In this document: piece by piece, positions 57,866 to 64,000 of the stretch
Numbering within the stretch: position 1 is the stretch's first letter
Layout: every line of letters begins with the position of its first letter
Assembly (NCBI RefSeq): GCF_002878395.1
Contig: NC_061115.1
Span: 155,724,014 to 155,788,013 of the forward strand
From: Capsicum annuum
Lineage: Eukaryota; Streptophyta; Magnoliopsida; Solanales; Solanaceae
Direction: 5' to 3'
Length of the DNA stretch: 64,000 nucleotides
The notes under the pieces: generated by a model
The model's database searches: none
Told to the model about the DNA's origin: nothing
What the model saw: only the letters and a program-made list of their open reading frames with translations
Translations under genes and position numbers: made by a program

Positions 57866-59763
57866 AGGGTGGAGATTTGGTAGTAAGAGATCTAAGAAGA
57901 ATCTCCATCCTGGATCACATGGCAGAATGATTGTTTAGAAAAATGTTTTGTAAGTTCCTTGACTTTAAAATTTAGCTCTTTGACCTTTTAGGACAAAGGA
58001 ATGACTCGTGATTTCAATGCTTTATTCTCTATTTTCAATTCCTCTAAAGCACCAGGTCTCTATGATGATAGAAATTGATTCCTTAACTTATTGTGTGTAA
58101 TATCTGTATCTTTTGAAGCTAGTGAAAGTCTCAATTCATCCACCTCCATACTCAATATTTCTTAAGCATCAATCCACTATGAAACTTGGGACTTGGTACC
58201 AACTTTTCCTTCAATACACTCATTTTCTATCAAACTGTACAAATGAACATCTGCTTCATAGTTATAGGTGTTCTTTTTTCACAAACAACATTGAAATAAT
58301 TGAACACCCTATTTAGGAAATACACATAGGGCATTCCATGATTTTGTTCCTTAACACGCAAATCCTTGTACATGTGATTAATCATCAAAATAGGTAAACT
58401 ATTAAGCTCAAACTAACTCTGAATTTTTATAAGAAAAAGGTCTATAGTAGAGGACACAGTCCTCTTTTTAGACCTGGGTAGTAGCACCTTATAAAAACAA
58501 ACACCTACTGAAACTCTCCATTCAAGAACATATTTTTGACTCCTGATATAGAAGTCTCTTCCACTTTAGAAGTAGTCTGCATGAATTCTACTGAAGGCTT
58601 TTGATTTTTCACAGGTCTATCTCCAATATTACCAAAATCCATAATCTTCCCTATGATCTCCTTATCCATTTTCACCTTTCTCCCTTTAAGTAATGCAAAT
58701 AGACAATCCATCCTCCAAAAATTATATAGTGTAAAAAAACTCCCTAATCTATTTTTCAAACAAAGAGGAAGCTGGTTCTTCAAAGAGATGATACTAAACC
58801 TAATGTCTAACATACTCTACTAGTTCAACCATCTCTGGTTATTCAAAGATATTATGGTCAAATTCCCTTCTTGACAAAACTTTTTAAGATTTTAGAATCA
58901 TATTCCACTCTTCCTTTTAAAGGACTTGCTAATGTTTTTGTAATTTCATTTACTTAGAATCACTCCCTAACTCTTGTTCTGTCAAACTCTCCTTCATAGG
59001 AATAGGTCCCTCAGACACTTTTGTCTTCACTGAAATGTATTGTGTTTATTGGGGGTGATGATTTTTTATTTTGCTTAAGAGTACCTGGTCCTCCTTCCTT
59101 TTTGAGATTTTTTCCTCCTCTTCTCCGTTACAACAGGAACATCAGCAGTAATTTCACCTTCTCCTTCACCAACATCAACCACGGCAACATATTCCTCGTA
59201 AACTATTATGCCCTTTTTAACCCTTTTACTCATCGTTATGGATGATTGGATAGCTTTCATAACATCTCCAAATAATTTATTTTCCACACTCCTATAGGTA
59301 TATGTCTTAACTACTTTTAGCAGATTCCTCAAAATTTTTTCCCTTTATTTCCTCCTTGTTTCTGCATATTCTATCTTAGGGGTACATAATCATCCCCTCC
59401 TTCTTATCCTCCATAGGAGGATACAAAACTATTAGAGTTTTCTCTGTAGTTGTAGGGTTTTCATTCAAAATAATTAGTAATGATTTAGTAAAATATTTTT
59501 TCACCCTCTCAAAATTACTCTCTCTTTGAGCACTAGCGAACAAGGTCAAACTCTGGCTAAGATACTGCTTAAAGGGTTCCATTTTTTGACTAAAATTCCC
59601 TCTTCAAATAAATGATCAAAATAGGATTAGACACAGAGAGGGTAGGGGAACCTGGTTCTTTTGGGGTTTTCAGGGGGAGTATAAATTTCTGGATTTTTAG
59701 AGGGGTAATGATATCTAGTAATTTTGTCTCTATTGATGACCCCAACTCCTTACTGGTATCCAT
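57866..59763 (-). pseudogene. Second env-like / plant-transposon-protein ORF, decayed
   Basis: This minus-strand reading begins at the ATG at 59,763 (MDTSKELGSS) with a Ser/Pro-rich head. Then, across frames, come a hydrophobic-basic segment FALLKGRKVKMDKEIIGKI near 58,690, LLPRSKKRTVSSTIDLFL near 58,440, NSLPILMINHMYKDLRVK, HGMPYVYFLNRVFNYFNVV and TPITMKQMF near 58,260. A tail of coiled-coil type ends near 57,870. The order matches the env-like frame at 21.4-23.2 kb and the Solanaceae transposon-protein domain as I recall it. Open pieces of 102, 85 and 68 codons remain between stops. No pol of this element is left in the window; the copy is a 3' fragment. Confidence 0.6.
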
Positions 59764-60560
59764 AACAATGGCTCTTTCTTGGTTTGGTTTGGTGATTTTT
59801 TAGTTTTATTCTATGGTAGTTTCTATCACCGACAAAAGTGTGGTAGGGAGATGAAAAAGTTATTTTATGTAGTAGGTGTGGGTGAGTAAGGAGTTTCAGA
59901 CTCTTTTGAAGGATTTTAAGATGAAGCTTTTTCAGGTATTTTGATTTAGAAAGGAAAAGGATATAAAAAAAGAAGAAAATTGAAAGGATGACGATAATCT
60001 TTGAGAGATGGTTTATGAGAATTTAAGACTTAATAAGAGAAAAGAGAAATTATAATTTTTTTTAAAGAAGGGAAAAGAGATAATGTCTGGTCTTAGAGGG
60101 AAAAGGACAAGTTTGGTCCCTATTGGCATGCCATTTCCTATTTGAAAGTTGTGACAACTTTTTCAACAATTTCGAAAAGAACATGTGGCTAATAATAATG
60201 GACACTATATGCAATTTGGAAGAAAGATACGCATGATACTAACCTGTGGGATGGGACCAACTCTCTCCCTTTCTTAAAGGAAATTCCTTCACTTGATATT
60301 TGTCTCATCATCTCTCCTCCAAGTGTTTTCTCACCATAAATGTTTACTTAAAGAGGTATGGTATTTATTTAAACCAATTACACAAATTTAAACTAGGATA
60401 CATTCTCCCTAATCTTAGCCAAAATTTTTGAGGAATTTGATCTGCTGAGGCATACTAATTTGTCTAGATTACACCCAATCCTAGCCTGTTCTTTACAAAT
60501 TGCTCCGTGCGGAGAGCCTTTGTGAAGATAATAACTTATGCAAATTCAATTTGATAATAA
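59764..60560. other. Unassigned, probably more of the same copia relic
   Basis: Upstream (minus-strand sense) of the env-like ATG, this should have been the pol end. I see no RNase H motif, so a break lies here. The rest is AT-rich without recognised features. Confidence 0.35.
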
Positions 60561-60564
60561 TGGG

Positions 60565-60640
60565 TGATGAAGAAACTCGAATCTAGGACCTCTTGCCTAC
60601 TCTAATACCATGTTGCAATGTGTGATCATCTATTTTAAAG
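60565..60640 (-). repeat. tRNA-like motif, possible SINE relic
   Basis: On the minus strand CATGGTATTAGAGTAGGC is followed by GAGGTCCTAGATTCGAGTTT, resembling the internal promoter of a tRNA-derived SINE (B box GGTTCGANTCC, here AGATTCGAGTT). It could also be a retroelement primer-site region. No SINE tail was found. Confidence 0.3.
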
Positions 60641-60712
60641 CTTAGGTTGTTCGATAGAACACACATTTATTTACTTAATTATACTTCCACTTATCTCACT
60701 TGCATTAGTGTA

Positions 60713-61258
60713 ACTCGTATGGGATAGAGTGATGTCCAGACAAGAATGCACACTTTGAAAGATGTATGTACCATAAATGAGGATTCTTAGACGGATGTGT
60801 GTGAATAGTAAGAGAGATAGGATTTGGAATGAAGGTATATAGCTAGGACAAGGTTGGAATGACCTCTATGGTGTATAAAATGAGAAAAACATGACTGAGA
60901 TGGTTCATACATATGAAGAGAAGGAGCATAGATGAGGTAAGGATGTTTGAGGGGTTGCCAATAGAAGTTCTTACAAAAGTTAGACTAATGAAGAATCGGG
61001 AGATGGTAATTTGGAAGGAAATGGGGAAGGTGATACAATAGGATATGATGCATCTTTAGCTTACTAAGGGCATGACCCTAAATAAAAAGGTATGGAGGTT
61101 GAGAATTTGAATACAAAGGTACTAGGTATCTGAGTGTTATCATACTTTTACATAGGAGAGAAAGAGTGTTAGTCTCCTATTTTTTATCTTTTTCTTATAT
61201 AGTAATATTATTCAGTATTCACATAGTATCTGATTCTTCATCTTTACAATTGCATGCT
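60713..61258 (+). pseudogene. RTE-type LINE, 3' end of the ORF and tail
   Basis: The end of the reverse transcriptase ORF of a plant RTE element, 5' truncated as is common for LINEs. Pieces in family order, in shifting frames: LYGIE then CPDKNAH near 60,715, a DGCV segment near 60,795, DKVGMTSMVYKMRKT and LRWFIHMKRRSIDE at 60,850-60,930, EMGKVIQ with DMMHL near 61,025, and TKGMTLNKKVWRLRI near 61,070. Memory of the family gives a DKVGVAxxEDKMREARLRWFGHV and LTEDMTLDRKVWR pattern. Stops are numerous. A T-rich tail ends at about 61,258, next to an LTR fragment. The protein would carry out target-primed reverse transcription. Confidence 0.8.
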
Positions 61259-61612
61259 TGTAACACCCCATGCTTTTTTTAGCTTAAAATTCATCCCTAG
61301 AATTTTAAAGACTTGCTTTAAAGATGAATACACTTTTATACATATGGAAAAAGCTTTCCATAGATACCAAATTCGTCCAAATTCGACACTCGGGCAAAGA
61401 GTTGGAGCCATTTTAGTAAGACAGTAGACCCCCTGGTACTCCAGCACGTCACGGAGGTAGTCCAAATGGCATTTGTCATTTTGCAGTGAGACTAACATGA
61501 TACCACCACATCGTGCCACTAGCCTTTTACCCAATTTTCACTTTCCAGTGTGACTTCGCGATCATGGTGCGTCGCTCCAAAGGGAAAATTCTCAACTAGT
61601 GTCCAGTGAGGC
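61259..61612 (+). repeat. Truncated gypsy LTR, U3 fragment
   Basis: Starts TGTAACACCCCATGC with ATTCATCCCTAGAATTTTAAA, the same opening as the chromovirus LTR. It runs into the CpG module (CACGTCACGGAGG, ACATCGTGCC, CTTCGCGATCATGGTGCGTCG). It is cut at 61,612 by a second LTR start. The last five bases are GAGGC, the likely target site of the next element. Confidence 0.7.
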
Positions 61613-62035
61613 TGTAACGCCCTATTATTTCCTAGATTAAATTCGTCCCTAGAATGTTAAGGTATATCTTTCCAAAACAAATACTTTTTATTTCGTGTAG
61701 AATTTCTTAGATTTTGGATAGTTGAGTCAACTGGGGCACGTCCAAGAGGCTCTCTAGATTCAGATAGTAGAGGCTTGTCAGACTTCTAAAGTTAGTATTC
61801 AGATTTTTATTTTAGTACACAGAGTTTCAGCATTTTCTTTATCAACTGTTTGAGATTAGTATTATTCTGATATACCCAAATGATTCAAATAGTTTTTTGC
61901 ATATATATGATTTTTTATTTATATTTTCCCCTATTTTGAGGTATAGATTTAGAAAAGGCAGCCAGGGTTGCTCAGGACTACTTATAGTTTGGAGCATCGT
62001 GTGGTATCCCGAGAACTAGATGTTGGGGCATTACA
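61613..62035 (+). repeat. 5' LTR of the right-end chromovirus, internally deleted
   Basis: TGTAACGCCCTATT...GGGCATTACA. The first 110 bp match the Tekay-like LTR start (CCCTAGAATGTTAAGG, TATTTCGTGTAGAATTTCTT), and the last 200 bp have the form of its U5 end (AGGACTACTTATAGTTTGGA, ATCGTGTGGTATCCC). Only 423 bp remain of about 2.5 kb; the join is near 61,720. A PBS follows, so this is the element's left end in plus orientation. Confidence 0.8.
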
Positions 62036-62039
62036 AACT

Positions 62040-62052
62040 TGGTATCAGAGCC
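62040..62052 (+). other. Primer binding site of the right-end chromovirus
   Basis: TGGTATCAGAGCC, a perfect iMet-tRNA-type site, 4 bp after the LTR end CATTACA. Confidence 0.85.
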
Positions 62053-62146
62053 TAAGGTTTAGAGAGTCCTAGGGAGTCAGACAAGCTGCGTTACATAGAG
62101 TCTTAATCATCAGTGTGAAGCGTGCCATATCTATGAGCAAGAGGCT

Positions 62147-63357
62147 ATGGAGTTGAAGGAGCAACTCAAAGATTTTCTAGATAAAGGCTTCATGAGGCCT
62201 AGTGTTTCTCCATGCGGCGCTCCCGTCCTCTTCATGGGAAATAAAGATGGTTCTTTGTGCATGTGCATCGACTACCATCAGTTGAAAAGAGTTACAGTCA
62301 AGAACAAATATCCTCTTACTAGAATTGAAGAACAGTTTGATCAATTGCAAGGTGCAAGTTATTTCTCAAAGATAGACCTTAGATTCATCTATCATCAACT
62401 TAAAGTAAAGGAATACGATATTCCAAAGACAGTTTTCAGAACCTGTTATGGTCATTTTCAGTTTCTAGTCATGTCTTTCAGGTTAACCAATGCCCCAGCA
62501 ACTTTCATGGACCTCATGAATTGAGTGTTCAAACAGCATCTAGACATGTTTGTCATAGTATTCATAGTTTACATCCTTGTGTATTCCAATACTGAGGATG
62601 ACCATGTAGATCATCTTAAAGTTGTCTTTCAAAATCTTAGAGAACATCGATTGTTCACCAAATTCAGCAAGTGTGAATTTTTACTAAGATCAGTAGCCTT
62701 TCTCGATCATATTGTCTTTGCCGATGGGATTAGAGTTGATCCCCAAAAGAAAGAAGTCTTAAGAAATTAGCCTAGACCTATCTCTTCGTCAGACATTAGG
62801 AGTTTCTTGGGTCTAGTTGGTTATTACCGCTGCTTTATTAAAGGTTTCACTTTTATTATATCTCCTATGTCTAGATTGACCCAAAAGAAAGTTATGTTCC
62901 TGTGGTCAAATTCCTACGAGAAGAGTTTTTAGGAGTTGAAGACTCGACTCACTTCAGCCCCAATTCTAGCATTACCTGATGGTACAGAGAGCTTTGTTGT
63001 TTATTGTGATGCCTCTAGATTTGGTTTGGGTTATGTGTTGATGCAGAGAGGTAAGGTGATAGCCTATGCCTCTAGGCAGTTGAAGCCTTATGAAAAGAAT
63101 TACCTAACCTATGATCTTGAATTAGCTGTTGTGGTATTTGCTTTGAAAATTTAGAGACATTATCTGTATGGTGTCCATGTTGATGCATTCACGGACCACA
63201 AAAGCTTGCAGTATTTGTTTACTCAGAGGTTGTTGAATCTCCGTTAGAGAAGGTGGTTGGAGTTGTTGAAGGACTACGATATGAGTGTGTTGTATCAGCT
63301 GAGCAAGGACAATGGAGTAGCAGAAGCCATCAAAAAGACCTCATTAATCATATACTG
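62147..63357 (+). pseudogene. Chromovirus RT and RNase H, gag and protease deleted
   Basis: The leader after the PBS joins straight into RT at 62,147, so gag, protease and the RT start are deleted. RT motifs: [52 protein letters not shown] (first catalytic Asp kept), [15 protein letters not shown], then FIVYILVYS where the family has FIDDILVYS, so both catalytic Asp residues are lost. RNase [61 protein letters not shown] and DHKSLQYLF. In-frame stops at 62,522, 62,768, 62,930, 63,152 and 63,245 stand at Arg, Trp, Gln, Trp and Gln positions of the family; each is one C-to-T or G-to-A change. The frame then leads directly into LTR sequence near 63,358. Confidence 0.92.
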
Positions 63358-64000
63358 AGGCACTTTAAGCTTATTTCATCACTTTTCTCTAAAAAGCAAA
63401 CCCTAGTTCATCAAACTTCCTCCCCAAGAAATCTAAAATTTCTCCATTAATCCTCCAAGACAATTCAAGATTGAGAATTCCCGATTCAAGAACTTTAAGA
63501 AATCATCTCCTAAATATTAATAAAGATCCAAGATTCAAGTTCTAGCATCTAGATCATCCAACAAGGTATGTAGGGTTTGAACAAGGATAATTCTTCCATC
63601 CTTGTGCCCAAAACTTTATTTTAATTACAAATTTAATGCACCTTATATGATTTTTCATGAAATTCAAGTTAGGGTTTATACCCATTATCATTATCTGCAA
63701 GATTATAAGATTTGCTATGATTTAGAAGTTGAATTACATGATTATATTTATATTTTCACGTATATTGTTGAAATTTCCAGATTTTATGATAAATTATAAG
63801 TGCTTACATCATCACGCATGAATTTTTAGATGTTTTAACATGAGATTGTTGCATGGATCATTACCCTAACTAAGATTTCTATTTCAAGATTATTTATTCT
63901 ATAAGCACCCTCAGATAAGATTATTAATAAAGATTTGATCTTTTTGTCCTAAACTAAGATAAAGAATCCACTTTGTTCAGATAACTTGAGATTTAAAGAA
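63358..64000 (+). repeat. LTR interior of the right-end chromovirus, runs off the window
   Basis: From about 63,362 the sequence matches the leader part of the Tekay-like LTR read on the minus strand of 38,340-38,100: CTAGTTCATCAAACTTCCTC, AAGAAATCTAAAATTTCTCC, CCAAGACAATTCAAGATTGA, then AAGGTATGTAGGGTTTGAAC at 63,563. Integrase, chromodomain, polypurine tract and the LTR's U3 are missing, so a deletion joins RNase H to the LTR. The right end is outside the window. Confidence 0.75.

Noticed and set aside
60565..60640. Possible tRNA gene
   Set aside because: Only a B-box-like stretch and an iMet-like TGGTATNAGAG word are present. No cloverleaf with paired acceptor and anticodon arms could be made by eye; kept only as a weak SINE-like repeat.

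Overview
The window is repeat-dense plant nuclear DNA with no intact protein-coding host gene that I can support. The assignment to a plant, probably Solanaceae, rests on the element families: Tekay/Del-type chromoviruses, a Sirevirus-like Ty1/copia element with an env-like extra ORF, an L1 ORF1 with a DUF4283-type domain, and an RTE-type LINE tail. The family names come from remembered protein motifs; no search was run. Almost every reading frame that looks like a protein belongs to a broken retroelement.

Layout, left to right. 1-3,019: AT-rich DNA with a relic of an L1 LINE ORF1. 3,025-10,367: a plus-strand solo LTR (imperfect 5-bp flanking repeat CTAGC/CTTGC), itself split by a minus-strand LTR (about 4,260-6,939) and by a 1.1-kb DNA transposon with a TAA target duplication (8,584-9,702). 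11,197-19,310: a non-coding, presumably non-autonomous minus-strand Ty3/gypsy-like element with two 2.3-kb LTRs, an iMet-type primer site and a perfect TAACT target duplication. 19,316-20,104: a short non-LTR stretch with a good TATA box.

20,110 to about 47,293 is a nested set. The host is a minus-strand copia element of about 9.4 kb with 0.9-kb LTRs and domain order gag, protease, integrase, RT, RNase H, env-like. A gypsy element (24,516-32,344, perfect AAAAT duplication) landed in its RT gene just after the YVDD catalytic motif. A full-length Tekay-like chromovirus (36,444-46,405) landed in its 5' LTR; the undisturbed 3' LTR of the same copia shows the empty site.

47,498-52,374 holds another plus-strand LTR of the 11-19 kb family, a 28-bp minisatellite and a minus-strand LTR with a TATA box. 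52,375-60,712 is mixed: a small coding-like ORF, copia LTR relics, a large imperfect inverted repeat (arms about 720 and 770 bp, 85-bp spacer) and a second decayed env-like reading frame. 60,713-61,258 is an RTE LINE 3' end. From 61,613 to the window end lies a deleted plus-strand chromovirus (shortened 5' LTR, PBS, RT, RNase H, then LTR sequence).

The elements do not form a pathway. They record successive insertions and decay: many lesions are C:G to T:A type, several catalytic residues are lost, and related gypsy LTR families share two features, a CpG-rich GCGATGCGCC-like module in U3 and an AAGGTATGT splice-donor-like motif in the leader. The most unusual structure is the inverted repeat at 54,952-56,527. 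I did not find a previously undescribed functional system.
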